Assembly: GCA_030248215.1 (NCBI GenBank)
Contig: JASANG010002443.1
Coordinates: 1 to 64,000, forward strand
Direction of reading: 5' to 3'
Source of the DNA: Enoplolaimus lenunculus
Taxonomy: Eukaryota; Nematoda; Enoplea; Enoplida; Thoracostomopsidae
DNA: 64,000 bases
Shown one piece after another: positions 23,901-34,523 of the stretch; the stretch's first letter is position 1, and each line of letters starts with the position of its first letter. Under the pieces are notes generated by a model. The model ran no database searches. It saw nothing but the letters and a program-made list of their open reading frames with translations, and was not told the origin of the DNA. The position numbers and the translations under genes were made by a program.

Positions 23901-26900
23901 TTTATTGTTTTATGATGACGTTTATTTTAATATTTTTAAATTCTCATGTTTTCAAAAATTTTAAATTTCGTTGAATCGATACGAGCAGTAGAGTCATTGA
24001 GAGTCGCGTGACTTCAATCTACGCCAAGTTTAATTGTATCTAATCAACGAACTCAGGTTTATACTGTAACGTAAAGTTTTGTCTCAAATAAAAATTGCGC
24101 TGCAAAAAATGGTGAGTCAAATTGACTCTCTCCGAAACAGGCTTTTTCGGACTACACAAACTGTGTCAAATTCGAGTATATACACCAGAGTCAAATTCGA
24201 CTCACCCGAGTCGATCAGTGAGTCGACTTTGACTGTGGCGGCGTTGAATTTGGACTCAGTTTGCGTAGTCCCGAAAAGCCTATATCGGAGAGAGACTCAA
24301 TTTGACTCGCCATTTTTTGCAGTGTGCATTTGTTGGATGAATTTTTTATTTTCAGAATGCGTTACACGCACATTGCAGTCGACGGTGGCGTCAAAGCAGT
24401 CAACGGCCAAATTTATGACGTCATATTTCTTGGGACAGGTAAGACACTTTGGTGCTGGTTTTAGCTGAAAGTTTCTTAAAAAAAGCATACGACGGTAAAT
24501 TATTCTCGCTAAAATGGTTGAGTAATTACCGTTTTTGCAAGCTATTTCTCGGTACAAATTCAAAGTCTTTAAGACGCGTCTTAGGGTGGAGTTATTCTCG
24601 TCGTGCCGCGCTGTCTGTCGCCTTCCGACGCTGTCCGTCACTGTGCGTTATCGTACGCAAATTACACACGTATGATACCGTATAGTGACGGACGGCGCCG
24701 TATGCGTGACGAACGGCGACAGACGGCGCCGGACGATGACGAACGGCGACAGACGGCGCCGGATGGTGACGAACGGCGACAGACGGCGCCGGACGTTAAC
24801 AAAAGTATAGCGCAACCCTTAGTTGGCGGACGAAGATTAGCCATGCGTTCAACTGTTTTGCTTCAATCTTCAAATTTGATATTTCATGCGAAACAATGTC
24901 ACTGGTCGAGCAGGCTAAAGTGGAACCCACTAAAATTCTAGGGTGAAGCTACCCTTGGGTTAGGCTTTGGTTTAGGAATACGCTTAATCTACTGTTACGC
25001 CCCTTAAAGTACCATTGGCCAATAAACACGTGGCCGTCCCAGATTTAATAGCGTAGGGCCAGACCATTTGTCCAAAAGGCAACAACGGCCCTCGCTGATC
25101 GGCATAAAATTTTGTGTTTTTCAGACGTTGGACACATACTCAAAGTGGTTAACATTGCCAACAAACGTGATCTCGGCGACGTACAGTCAATTGTTATCGA
25201 AGATATTGTAGTATCCGATGCACCTGGTCCAATTCGTAATCTGATGATAACACAAGCGCCATCGAAGCCGAAACATTATCGGTATCAAACAAAATCGAAC
25301 AACCAGCATAATGATAACGGCGAACGAACGCTAGCGAATCGTGCGTTACTTGAAGGCCGAAATTTAGTTGTATTAACAGATCGAGAAGTGCGAACAATTC
25401 CTGTTCAGCGATGTTCTAACGCGTCAACATGCGGTGCGTGCGTCCATCTACAAGATCCATACTGCGCGTGGGATAACGATGGAAGTTTGTGCGTAGCGAA
25501 CACGGATGGGTAAGTAAAATGGTAACCTTACGTGATGCTATTTATGGTCCAGAACAGGGTCGGAACAGTAGTATAGGCATATTCCTGTACCTGAGCCTAA
25601 GCCTAAGCCTAAGCGTATGGATGAGCCTATTCCTAAGCCTAAGCCAAAGCGTACGGATGAGCCTATTCCTAAGCCTAAGCCTAAGCCAAAGCGTATGGAT
25701 GAGCCTATTCCTAAGCCTAAGCCTAAGCCAAAGCGTATGGATGAGCCTATTCCTAAGCCTAAGCCTAAGCCAAAGCGTATGGATGAGCCTATTCCTAAGC
25801 CTAAGCCTAAGCCTAAGCCAAAGCGTATGGATGAGCCTATTCCTAAGCCTAAGCCTAAGCAAAAAATTAGTCTAAAGCTTAAATTGACTCTATTATAGCC
25901 CCTCCGGAAAACGATCCGGCCCGGTTCTATACGCTGGGCCCTATTTATTATAGTTCATGAGGGGGTTAACCTTATTTATAAAATATTTTGGATTCAATGA
26001 AAAAATTGTGCAAAGACCGGGTAAAGGTACTGTTTTTGTGTCCATAAGTATTGGAATAGGTTTCATATTCATGCCGTTGTATACACGTCCATGTTTATAA
26101 TGTAATACAAGGAACGTTTGGAAATGAAGTTTAAAATATAGAAAAAAACATGATTTTTAAAAAACATTAACTTGACATCACTACCAGATTCAGAGGGGGG
26201 GGGCGGGGGGCGCATCGTCCGTCACCGGTACGATGCCGTCCGTCACTCGTACGATGCCGTCCATCACCCGTACGACGCCGTCCGTCACCGTCCGTCACCA
26301 TACGTTATTGTACGTGAATGGTAACGGACGACGCCGTACGGGTGACGCACGTCAACGAAAGTATAGCGCAACCCTAACGCTGTAGCTTAGACTTAAAGGT
26401 AGCCTTAGACAAAAACGTAAACACAACAAGCTTAGGCATAGGAAAATCTTTGTTCCGAGTCCAAGGTTAAACGTAAATGACAAGCAAGTGTACAAGAGCC
26501 ACGACGATTTCTATTGGGCAAAATTCTACAAGAAAGCCAAAAAAATGCAGAATATTTTGGAAATTTCTTAAGTTATTTATTCGTCAAACAACATAATTAT
26601 TCTGAGAACCTTTGAGTTTCAATTCGACAACTTAAATTGAACTTTGGTAAAATTGTTTTAAAACACTTATTTATATTGGGAAGTCATTTTGAATTTAATA
26701 GATTAACATCACGACAATTTGCCGCCCGACAACTCGTCAACGGACTCATTTAATCCGTAATTTTCTCGACTCAACATTTCCTTACTCATCACTATGCTTA
26801 GGCTTAGGGTTAGAATAAATATACTTAGGATGATATGCTTAGATTGATTCTCACAAGCTTTAGAACACTGTTGGGCGACAAATGGTTGGGCGACGAATTG

Positions 26901-29900
26901 TCATATAAAGAAAATATCCATTCAAATTTTGGCCGCAACGCTTTGATCACCGCCCTCTTTGTGTTTACTACCGGTTGTACCGAAAACTACAGTTCAAGTC
27001 ATGCAGAGGCGGATCCAAAATTATTTTTGACAGGGAGCGGGCTAGCAAATGTTGTGAAACGCAAAAATTGTAAAGTAGAGACCTTACCAATTTATCACCA
27101 AAAAATTTTCTGAGGACGAAAAAATGTAAGGTAGGGACCTTACCATTTGATCACAAAAAGTCACAGGGAAAAATGTGTTTTTACGAACAAATTTTCTGAG
27201 GAGAAAAACTTGTAAGGTAGGGATCTTACCATTTTAACACAAAAAAGTGCTGACGGGTATCGTACGAGTGACGGACGGCGTCGTACGAGTGACGGACGGC
27301 GTCGTACGAGTGACGGACGGCGTCGTACGAGTGACGGACGTAGTCGTACGAGTGACGGACGGCGTCGTACGAGTGACGGACGTAGTCGTACGAGTGACGG
27401 ACGGCGTCGTACTGGTGACGGACGGCGTCGTACGAGTGACGGATAGGAAAAGTGTACAAGAGCCGGTATCGTAAACACCAACGGGTGTCATCGGGTGTGT
27501 TGTTCGCACATCGCTTCAAAAACATCACTATTTGTTTTGTTATTTTAGTGATTGGAAAAAGCATTCTGATAAAGAATATATCCAATCATTGGAGACCGGA
27601 CGATCATCGTTGTGTCCAGAAGGTGAGTGACTATTATTAGTTTTAAAATAAATTCAAATTTAAATTCAACCAGTTGTTGAAATAAACCTGTTTCTGAAGC
27701 ACTTTAACGTTGTTTAGCTTTATTTTATCGCTGGATGCTTGTAGCCGTTTGTGTGTCTGGTCAGCTATTTGCTATATTGTTCACACTTCAACTGTTTTCC
27801 CATTTTTGACGCATTTTGGTATGATTTACGTCATACACACGTCAAAATATTGAAAAATTTACACTTAAATTATAGCTTAACTGAACATGAGCATTAGTTG
27901 AGTAAAATTTAAACGGCTGGACAGATTAACTAAACTAGAATTGCAAGTTTAACTTACACAGACGTATAATTTTAAGTTGAATACGAGTTTAAGTTAAACT
28001 TATTTTTGGTTTAAGTAACAAGTGCAGCCCGGAAGTTTTTTTAGCTTAAACTAAAAATATGTAAGATTTTTTAATTGAGTTTCAGCGTATACCTAAGTGG
28101 TAGTTTAATTTATCTAGAAAGTTAGTGTTTAATGAATGTTGCTGGATTTAGCTTAAGCTGCAATCAAGTTAGTTTAAGCTTTAAGCCCTGTTCACACATG
28201 CAAGTTTGAGAACTTGCCGCTTCAAATTGCGCACAGAACTTGCATTTTTCATCAGCCAATGACAAAGCGGCTGCCATAAATTCAATGAACTTGCATGTTT
28301 ATTCACACATGTGAACTAAATTTCTAGCTATAATTTTTAGTGAATTATTTGCAGTTGCAAGTTTTTCTAACGGGGTTTTCGACAAAACTTGCACGTGCAA
28401 CTTGCAGCTGCAAGATCTCGCAGCAAAAACTGACACGTGTGAATAGGGTTTTAGAGAAAAATATCGTTGCGTGGTGAAGGCAAACGCTTTTCAGCCGAGA
28501 GTTTGAGGGTTAAATGTTAGCTTGAAAGTAGATCATAAATGAAACAGGGTCTAAATATGCCGGATACGGTTGATTTTTGTTTTCAACATTGTTTAACTTC
28601 TGCTTCGATTGTCTCAAGTGTTCTCGCATTCAGCACTGATTTACGCATATATTTGGTCGACTAAGCCTAAACTTCAGCTTATATTAATATTGTAATTGAT
28701 TAGTTGTGTTTGTTATTGCGCAATGCTTGCGTATATTTGCACTTTTATTTATTAGTGTTTATTTTCAAATTTTAAACTCTGAGCCCATATTTTCAAATGT
28801 GTAAAAACACCTATTACCACTTGGTGATTGGTCCTGTAAAACTTTGGAACCAGCGCTTGGTGAGGTTCGAAATTCAGCACATTGTTTGCGTTTTATTTGC
28901 ACTACTTCTGTACCAATTTTGAGATCTGCAATTGCAGATGTTCGTCAGTTTGAAAACATTTCGCTAACTGATGATAGGTGCTATACGCATTTGAGAATAT
29001 GGGTTCTGCTCTTAAGATATTTTTTTATGTTTGTGGCTTCGGATAGGATGCAATTTGCCACTGTCAAAGTTTTGCCGGATTTACCAAATTTAAAGTTCGT
29101 AATTATATAACCATATCATTGAAAATGCTAGTAGCGTTTAAGGTGCGCTAAAACATTAATAACAACTTATGACAGCAACTGTCACCAGTTAGGGCCCATA
29201 TTGTCAAATGCGTATAACACCTATCATCAGTTAGCGATAGGTTTTCAAACTGACGAACATCTGCAATTGCAAGTCTCAAAATTGGACCTGAAGCAGGGCG
29301 AATCAATCGCCAACAATGTGCTGAATTTCGAACCTCACCAATCGCTGGTTCCAAAGTTTCAGGACCTATCACTAACTGGTCATAACTGCTACACACATTT
29401 GAGAATACGGGCTAAGATTTCAAGCTAAAAGACGTATTGTTCTTCATAAACCTATCTAGTAAATCTGAGTTTTATCAAATAATTCAGTATCTTGGCCCGT
29501 ATTCTCAAACGCAGATAGGACGTATCACAAGTTAGTAATAGGTTTTCAAACTATCCAATTGCTGCAATTGTAGATCTCAAAATTTGCACAAAAGTAGAGT
29601 AAATCGAATGCAATAAATGTGTTTCATTTCAAATCTCACCATTTCCTGGTTCAAAAGTTACAAGACCTATCACCAACTTGTAATAGTTGCTACAATCATT
29701 AGCATGCCTTTTTTCCTATGCACTATCCAGATAACTGAATGCGTGTTTATTGTAAAAGTTTGTCTTAAACCATATGCATTTCAGGTGAATACTATGATAA
29801 CAGGCACTATGCAGTTAATGGTTAGTTGGTTTGAAAATGACGGGTTTTTTGTTAATTTTGCACCTAAATCTGGTATAATTCTGGTTTTGTAGAAACTTTA

Positions 29901-32900
29901 TAAAATGTAACCATTTTTTTCGGTTTACGACGGACGTCGGCTGTGGGACTAAAGGGATTTAAATTCAACTAGAAAACTCTTACAGGTTAATAAAAGGCGC
30001 ATGACGTACAAGTTGGGGCCCAGCCAAGGCATATTTAAAGTATCAAACGTTCGCATCGTTTGACAGTTTTCGTATCTACGGTTTTAGCAAATATTTCAGT
30101 AGATAAGTTAACGAACCACGTCTACCTAAGCACGTAGGCATATGGATATTTTTTATTAAGGTTTGAGCTGTACCAATACCCGCACCCTTAATTGGCTAAA
30201 AATTTGTTCACTAAGCCTACGATAGGCTTAATTGGCTTAACTGTCATGTGTGTGTGCTTGGAAATAGCTGTCAAGCTTACTGTAATGTTTTTTATTTCTG
30301 GTTAATTTGTAGTGTTGAACCGATATAATCGGTATCGGGTAAAATTACGGTAATATTGGCAATTTTAGGCAGTGTTCGGAAACTGGTCAAACGAATTTAG
30401 GTTCATAATTGTGTAGCATATAAGAAATACAAGTTAATACTGCAGAATCCCGGTCCGTAACCACGGAGGCCCACGGCGGGGCTCAGCGCCCCGTGGAAAA
30501 ATTTTGGCCCTAGAAAATTTTCAACCTTGGGTGCAAGTCATTAAAAATCCTTGGATGCCAATCCTGAAAAATTTTTAGCCCCCGCCCCTCCTCAGCAAGG
30601 TGAGCTGGCTACGGGCCTGGCTGAATCATTTAAAAGATTAGTACCATCCTTACGATTGTCAAGGTATGTTTTTATGATCATAATAAATATTATAACGAAT
30701 TATGTTTAAACGAGTCTTTGTACCTCGATAACCAAGTGACTGTGTGACGAAAAAAACAGTTTGAAACGCTAGTTAATACGCGTTCATCAAATTTTTGTAT
30801 TTTCGGTGAAACATTTCTACCGCAGTTTGAGTTGTCGAGTACGAATTCCGTAACTCAAATTATGGATCGGCATTCAAAAAAACCGATTCCGTAAATTTCG
30901 TTTTATAACCGTAGATTCAGTTTAAACGAAACCTTTGAAAATTGAACAAAAATATCAATTACTGTCGATGAAATGCTGGTATGCAACAGGTTGTTACTGC
31001 GTACTCCATAAGGAAGGTGTGATTTCTTAGCGCGAATGCAGGTTAAATATTTGTGTATTTTTTACGAAAAATTTCATTTCCAATTTTCATAGTTTTCCCG
31101 GTGGCGTACAACATTATATGTCGGTATTTGGGTCTTTGTTTGCAATGATATATTATATAAGCTAATCGGTTCAACACTATTAATTTGTGTAGTAATGGCA
31201 TACACTGCAATAAAAATGGTGAGTCAAATTGACTCCCTCCGAAATAGGCTTTACGGAACTACACAAATTGAGTCAAAAATCGACTCCGTCAGAATCAAAT
31301 TCGATTCACTGAGTCGCACGTTTGACTCTGGCGGAGTCGAATTTGACTCAGTTTGTGTAGTTCCGTAGAGCCTGTTTTGGAGACAGTCAATTTGACTCAC
31401 GATTTTTTGCAGTGTAGCTTGCATATGGTTTTTGAAGCCAAACTCTCTATTTTTAGTTTAACTGCGTCTTCTAGTGTCTGTTTTTTATACTAGCGATATT
31501 CGATGGTCGTAGTCAGTGGCAAATTTAGTACACTGAATTGTAATACAAAATTTTGGTTTTGATTTCTGTTGGCAAACATTGACTGGGTGACGTCATATTA
31601 TATTTTACGCTGGTGTCGTGTCAAGCGGTCAATTTTTCTCTCGTACGATCTTTCTTTCCGGAAAAAATCCGCCTTGGCTGACTGATCTTTGCGCCGGAAA
31701 GAATGATTCGCCCGGGCCGATATTTCCTCAATGATTCGCTTGGGCCGAGCTTGATACCGGAAACCAGGGTGGGAACCGGCCCGGGCCAAGGCCCGGTGGG
31801 GCCGGGTCTGGGCCAACATTTTGGGTCCGCGGGCTCAAGCGCGCCGATCTCGGGCCGCAAGATGATATAAATCGAAGCAGTTTGCTTATGTCAGAGCCTA
31901 AGCCTAATAGTATTTAATATTGTTATTGGCCACATAAATAGCTTGTATACACATCGTTAACGTTACTTTAGTGCTAAATCTGAACAGAACAATTTTGGTT
32001 TGGAACCCTTTCGGGAAACACGAAGCTGCACTGAACAAAATGTGGTGAAATATAATTGATAGGGTTAAGCTTATACCGTTTGTTAGATGTTATGTTTTCT
32101 AATTCAAAAAATATTGAATTCAGGGGTCGCGCCCATGCCAGCTGGTACCGGGCCCTACCCTACCGGAAACATTCACCTTGGTCGATTTTGTCGTTTACGC
32201 CGACCTTCCGTTCCTCCCCAATAATGATTTCTGATGTCCCTACTTTCTTATACTGGCTTGAGACAAAGAAAACGCAATAATGTCGCTTTCACGAAGTTAC
32301 ACTATCCTTCAGCCTGCCACTGGGACCAAATTCAAGTCCATAGACAACGCGGAAATTCCGACCTTAAACGGATCTTCGAAACGGTTTTCAATATTATTGC
32401 ATCAGCAGTCAAAATTCACAAATAGTTTCTGTGCGCAAGGACAGCGCACCCCCCCACAAACAAACAAAAAAAAAAACCCCACAAACCGCAGTCAAATTTT
32501 GCCGGAATTTTAGCCGGAATTGAAATTCCGATGGAACCCAGCTAAATAGGTACGTCATATCACGTTGTTGAATTTTCAATTTTATGCTGTCTCAAATTTT
32601 TGACAGTTAAGATTTTGGATTTTGGGATCGGAATTGGAGTCCGTAAATTCACAATGGCGTCGGATTTGAAATTTGTGAAATCGAAGGTTAGGAGCCACGT
32701 TGCTACCGGTGTTGCGACGGCTTCAGTCAATGGGGGAAAGATTGGCCTACGCTCATTTTTCGATGGGGCAAAATCGGCCGCGACAGATCATTCCGGTCGA
32801 GAGAGTTGACGACGAAAAATCGGCTTGTTACACAGGCGATTTCATCCGATATGTTAAGTTTGCACACTGACTGCGTTTGAATACCTGACTTAATGCTTAC

Positions 32901-33644
32901 AAGTATATTTCATTGCCATTATGTATTTCTGTTACAGACGTGTGGCCGCAGCGATCAACATCCAAATCGCCGCTGATTTATTCGCGTGAATCTATGGCAA
33001 TCGCAATTGTCGTCACCCTTGCGTTGGCGTCTCTTGTCGGCTTTGGAGTCGGATATCGCGTATCACGGCTACCCATGTTCGGTGGTCCACCAGGATCGGA
33101 TCCAAAATCCAGCTCAACCGCGTCATCATATACGTATGAATCAACCAATCAAAGTACACTCAAAAGTCGCTTAACTTCAGACCCATCCAGTAGTGCCAAC
33201 ATTCCACCACCTGTTCCTCTGTCGCGTGGACACCAAGCGTGCGTGTCACACGGGGGACACGGAGCGTTGCCTCCGTTGCCAGAGACTGGACCGCCTCCGG
33301 CAACGAATCATATCGGCTTTTCGTCGCCGTCAAATTTTAATCATTCAAGTTTTAACAACGGCCATTTACCGTCACAGTTACGATCACCCAGCCACCCACA
33401 GCCGACGCCGCAGTCAAATATAATGGATTTAATGTATACAAGTAGTCCACCTGGCAAACTAAACGATGAGCTAACTCAAGCGCTAATGTATTCAAGTTTA
33501 CACGAGTCTGTGTTGAAAGATCAACAACATCAACGTTATCCTCAACATAACGGTGGCAGACATCATAGTCCGAATATTTTACCGTTACTACTGAATAATG
33601 GAACTTTACCAAAAGATTATAAAGTCAAAAAAGTGTATTTATGA
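14746..33644 (+). CDS. Class-1 transmembrane semaphorin, 13 exons
   Basis: Cell-surface guidance ligand or receptor of the semaphorin family; class 1 members bind plexins through the sema propeller and steer axons and epithelial cells. Exons joined in phase: 14746-14974, 15723-15813, 16514-16559, 17425-17487, 18120-18239, 18840-19062, 20726-20956, 21508-21728, 22666-22787, 24356-24438, 25125-25509, 27549-27622, 32938-33644. The sum is 2595 nt, or 864 residues plus stop, and every intron is GT-AG. The sema domain spans about 85-560 with family motifs CRNYIRVL, VCGSNAFKPLC, DPKHNSTSVY, YFWFREVATEY, CGKGIAARVGRVC, WTSFLKARLNCS and GSAVCAFSM. A PSI domain lies at 573-599, one membrane helix at 649-669 and a cytoplasmic tail of about 195 residues follows. 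No Ig domain, as expected for class 1. The exact subtype (1a, 1b or SMP-like) cannot be told from one gene. Confidence 0.95.
15012..15380. mobile_element. CCCGTAGCC MITE interrupted by a hAT-type MITE
   Basis: The host copy starts GGCCCGTAGCCAGCTCACC at 15012 and resumes after 15291, ending in CGCTACGGG. The insert at 15092-15291 begins CAGGGCCGGAGCAGCCAC and ends TGCTCCGGCACTG, belonging to the family at 4376-4572. Flanks ACTTACAA and ACTTAATA are an imperfect 8-bp duplication. All lies in semaphorin intron 1. Confidence 0.8.
16090..16350. repeat. Family F repeat followed by a TTAAGCCTAAGC remnant
   Basis: In semaphorin intron 2. The family F head (AACGGATCCAAACTGG) is followed by TGATAAAATGGTAAAG and ACTTTACAATTTT motifs. 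At about 16333 a short AAGCTTAAGCCTAAGC piece resembles the end of a telomere-repeat MITE. Confidence 0.5.
16640..17285. repeat. Diverged foldback element in semaphorin intron 3
   Basis: A left arm (about 16660-16910) and a right arm (about 17030-17270) are inverted copies, sharing GTTTGCCCAAAAGTG, TTGCATATTTGAG, CAAATTATATATCA and GAGCTGAGTCCAA, at roughly three-quarters identity by eye. The loop is about 120 bp. It fills most of the intron between exons at 16559 and 17425. A 128-residue open frame over the left arm is not a gene. Confidence 0.72.
17851..18034. repeat. CCCGTAGCC-family MITE in semaphorin intron 4
   Basis: Starts GGCTCGTAGTCAGCTCACC and ends CTCTGGCTACGGG, about 85 bp before the acceptor of the next exon at 18120. 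Confidence 0.7.
21057..21288 (+). mobile_element. Telomere-repeat MITE (family T) in semaphorin intron 7
   Basis: Shares GGGCGGAACAGTAG at the left and ACTCAATTCTAGCCCCACAG at the right with other family T copies. The array is TAAGCC units with two GTAAGAATGAGTTTATTC spacers. It lies between exons ending at 20956 and starting at 21508. Confidence 0.78.
21799..21963. repeat. CCCGTAGCC-family MITE in semaphorin intron 8
   Basis: Begins GGTTCGTAGCCAGCTGG and ends TTGGCTACGGGTCC, about 70 bp after the exon donor at 21729. The core AATGAGTTACAAGCAA is present. Confidence 0.7.
22905..23612 (+). repeat. 64-bp tandem array, about 11 units, in semaphorin intron 9
   Basis: Units begin AAATCTGATTGGCCGTTATA at 22920, 22984, 23048, 23112, 23176, 23240, 23304, 23368, 23432, 23496 and 23560, an exact 64-bp period. 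Units differ at only a few positions (for example TACTCACC against TACCCACC). The last unit is diverged. Each unit holds ATTGGCC (CCAAT on the other strand), GTTATAC and GTATAAG. The array is homogenised, so it is a recent tandem expansion. It is not CRISPR: there are no unique spacers. Confidence 0.95.
24098..24324. mobile_element. Splice-signal MITE (family S) next to a semaphorin exon
   Basis: The left end CGCTGCAAAAAATGGTGAGT and the right end ACTCGCCATTTTTTGCAGTG are inverted repeats, and the core is made of GAGTCAAATT/GACTC palindromes. The right end falls 31 bp before the exon at 24356. It carries a donor-like GGTGAGTC at one end and an acceptor-like TTTTTTGCAG at the other. Confidence 0.85.
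24590..24825. repeat. MITE with GACGGCGCCG minisatellite, right end TATAGCGCAACCCT
   Basis: Contains near-identical repeats of about 33 bp with GTGACGAACGGCGACAGACG between 24690 and 24800, ending in AAAAGTATAGCGCAACCCT. The same end closes 26190-26378, and its complement (AGGGTTACGCTATACT) opens a short related piece at 23779. It follows the exon ending at 24438. Confidence 0.65.
24960..25027 (-). mobile_element. Truncated telomere-repeat MITE (family T)
   Basis: Only one end remains: TTAGGCTTTGGTTTAGGAAT, then CTACTGTTACGCCCC and TAAAGTACCATTGGCC. Lies about 100 bp before the exon at 25125. Confidence 0.65.
25125..25509 (+). CDS. Semaphorin exon 11: last propeller blade and PSI domain
   Basis: Encodes residues 477-604. 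It opens DVGHILKVVN, the usual blade-7 start, and ends with the PSI cysteines C573, C579, C582, C590 and C599 in CSNASTCGACVHLQDPYCAW. Between the blade strands there is an extra hydrophilic loop of about 25 residues (526-550, rich in K, Q, N and H) that standard class 1 proteins lack. Donor GTAAGT follows residue 604 in phase 2. A telomere-repeat MITE begins about 30 bp after the donor. Confidence 0.93.
25540..25951 (+). mobile_element. Telomere-repeat MITE (family T), regular higher-order array
   Basis: Opens GGGTCGGAACAGTAG. The array consists of five or six higher-order units of about 50 bp (CCAAAGCGTATGGATGAGCC, TATTCC, then two to four TAAGCC). It ends AAAATTAGTCTAAAGC and GCCCCTCCGGAAAACG. 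The hexamer period leaves several frames open on both strands; these are not genes. Confidence 0.82.
26190..26378. repeat. MITE with TACGACGCCGTCCGTCAC minisatellite
   Basis: About six degenerate 21-bp units of CGTACGATGCCGTCCGTCAC type, then the inverted version, ending AAAGTATAGCGCAACCCT. The G-run at about 26196-26213 precedes it. 26379-27004 shows no gene. Confidence 0.6.
27005..27245. repeat. Family F repeat
   Basis: Head AGGCGGATCCAAAA, then four degenerate units with TTGTAAGGTAGGGACC and TTACCATTT motifs. It runs directly into the 21-bp minisatellite. Confidence 0.65.
27246..27445 (+). repeat. 21-bp minisatellite, about 9 units
   Basis: The unit is CGTACGAGTGACGGACGGCGT (21 bases when read in a circle) with sporadic changes (GTAGTC for GCGTC). 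Because 21 is a multiple of three, five of six frames stay open and give false proteins. It ends about 100 bp before the exon at 27549. Confidence 0.93.
27868..28180 (+). repeat. TTAAGTTTAA-rich dispersed repeat
   Basis: Shares CGGCTGGACAGATTAACTAA, AAGTTAAACTTATTTTTG, AACAAGTGCA and CTGGATTTAGCTTAAGC with an inverted copy at 39536-39862. Both ends are rich in TTAAGCTTAA palindromes. In the 5.3-kb semaphorin intron 12. Confidence 0.75.
28186..28450. mobile_element. MITE with CCCTGTTCACAC ends
   Basis: Left CCCTGTTCACACATG and right CACGTGTGAATAGGGT are inverted repeats, with internal repeats of AACTTGCA/TGCAAGTT. About 265 bp, non-coding, semaphorin intron 12. Confidence 0.72.
28782..29704. 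mobile_element. Three clustered MITEs of the GTATTCTCAAATGCG family
   Basis: Copies at 28782-29004, 29193-29412 and 29494-29704 share ends like CCCGTATTCTCAAATGCG and a core with TGCAATTGCAGAT and GGTTTTCAAACT. A fourth copy is at 9979-10191. Three copies within 920 bp suggest preferred insertion near or into older copies. 29705-30450 shows no gene. Confidence 0.8.
30451..30618. repeat. CCCGTAGCC-family MITE, reverse orientation
   Basis: Starts CGGTCCGTAACCACGG and ends AGGTGAGCTGGCTACGGGCC. In semaphorin intron 12. 30619-31202 shows no gene. Confidence 0.7.
31203..31414. mobile_element. Splice-signal MITE (family S)
   Basis: Begins CACTGCAATAAAAATGGTGA and ends TTTTTTGCAGTG, flanked by TA on both sides as in Tc1/mariner insertion. 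The core has GAGTCGAATTTGACTC-type palindromes. It lies in semaphorin intron 12, in the clear between exons. 31415-32937 holds no further gene; a TTCCGG-type repeat lies at about 32300-32550. Confidence 0.85.
32938..33644 (+). CDS. Semaphorin exon 13: membrane helix and cytoplasmic tail
   Basis: Follows acceptor TCTGTTACAG in phase 1. After a short stalk (DVWPQRSTSKSPLIYSRES) comes the helix MAIAIVVTLALASLVGFGVG at 649-668, then about 195 residues rich in Ser, Pro, His and Asn with SSANIPPPVPLSRG and PPLPETGPPPA, candidate SH3 or EVH1 ligands. Class 1 tails with proline motifs bind Ena-type proteins in other species; that is family knowledge. The stop TGA is at 33642. Confidence 0.93.
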
Positions 33645-33738
33645 GATGCGGCGGTTTGAATTTTTTATGAAATTGTTCGTGTAGAATGTGGTCAATTAGT
33701 GGATCATATATTAACTTTACATATCCGGTCAACCGGTA

Positions 33739-33744
33739 AATAAA
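33739..33744 (+). promoter_or_regulatory. Polyadenylation signal AATAAA for the semaphorin gene
   Basis: AATAAA lies 95 bp after the semaphorin stop. A second ATGAATAAAAGG lies near 34411. 33645-34523 holds no other gene: the 67-residue frame at 33802 is in the 3' flank. Confidence 0.55.
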
Positions 33745-34523
33745 CACAGCCCGATTGGGGTTTACCGGAACTACTGCTAGAACAACGGAACTCTGCCGAA
33801 AATGTCAAAACGGTCTATTGATGAGATACAAGCAATAGTTACAAGTTGCCAATGCGGTCAGCATTTCATGGAAATTGTTTGTATACAAACCGGATTGAAA
33901 CAATTGATGCGATCGGCGTTGGTGTTTGAAATTCGGCGGTTGTCAACATTTACTCTTGAGTTTGAGAATCAACAATGTTCATTTGAGAGTTTGCAATATT
34001 GCTAAATTGCAAAATGCATTGCATTTCATGAAATTGTTGCTAATGAAGCCAGAACTCAAGTAATTGTATACGCTATCACCGTCGTTGGAATTTGAAGTTT
34101 TACAGCTGTGACAGCGGTAAGCTTTAGTATGACAAATAGCAACGAAGCTAATGTATTGTGTCCGGTAGCGGCGTTCCGGTACGATTTCCGGTTGATCGCA
34201 AACAATATTTCGTCACGACTGGTGCTATTAAGTTGTTGCTATATGCAAGACGTGAACTCAGGTTGGCCGTTGTGAGCCTGATTGGTTTGCACAACGGCGC
34301 TGTTGAGAATTGTCTAAGACAATTTAAATGATTGCATAATTTTGCAACAATAATTGGTACAAAATATTTCGACTGATGTTATGTTTACCAAAGATTTCAA
34401 CAGCGATCCTATGAATAAAAGGTTTGATATTCTGTCGCAGCCTGTAGATATTAAGAAAAGATGACCAATTTAACCAATTAAAATGTGTCTAAACAATAGT
34501 AGTCTTGCATTATGGTAGGCAGT

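Noticed and set aside
25489-25898. Long open frames on both strands with PKPKPK or LRLRLR repeats
   Set aside because: They are products of the TAAGCC hexamer array; a period that is a multiple of three leaves frames open. No splice or coding support.
27161-27585. Overlapping frames of 75-119 residues on both strands
   Set aside because: All arise from the 21-bp minisatellite, which keeps most frames open. The true feature is the repeat.
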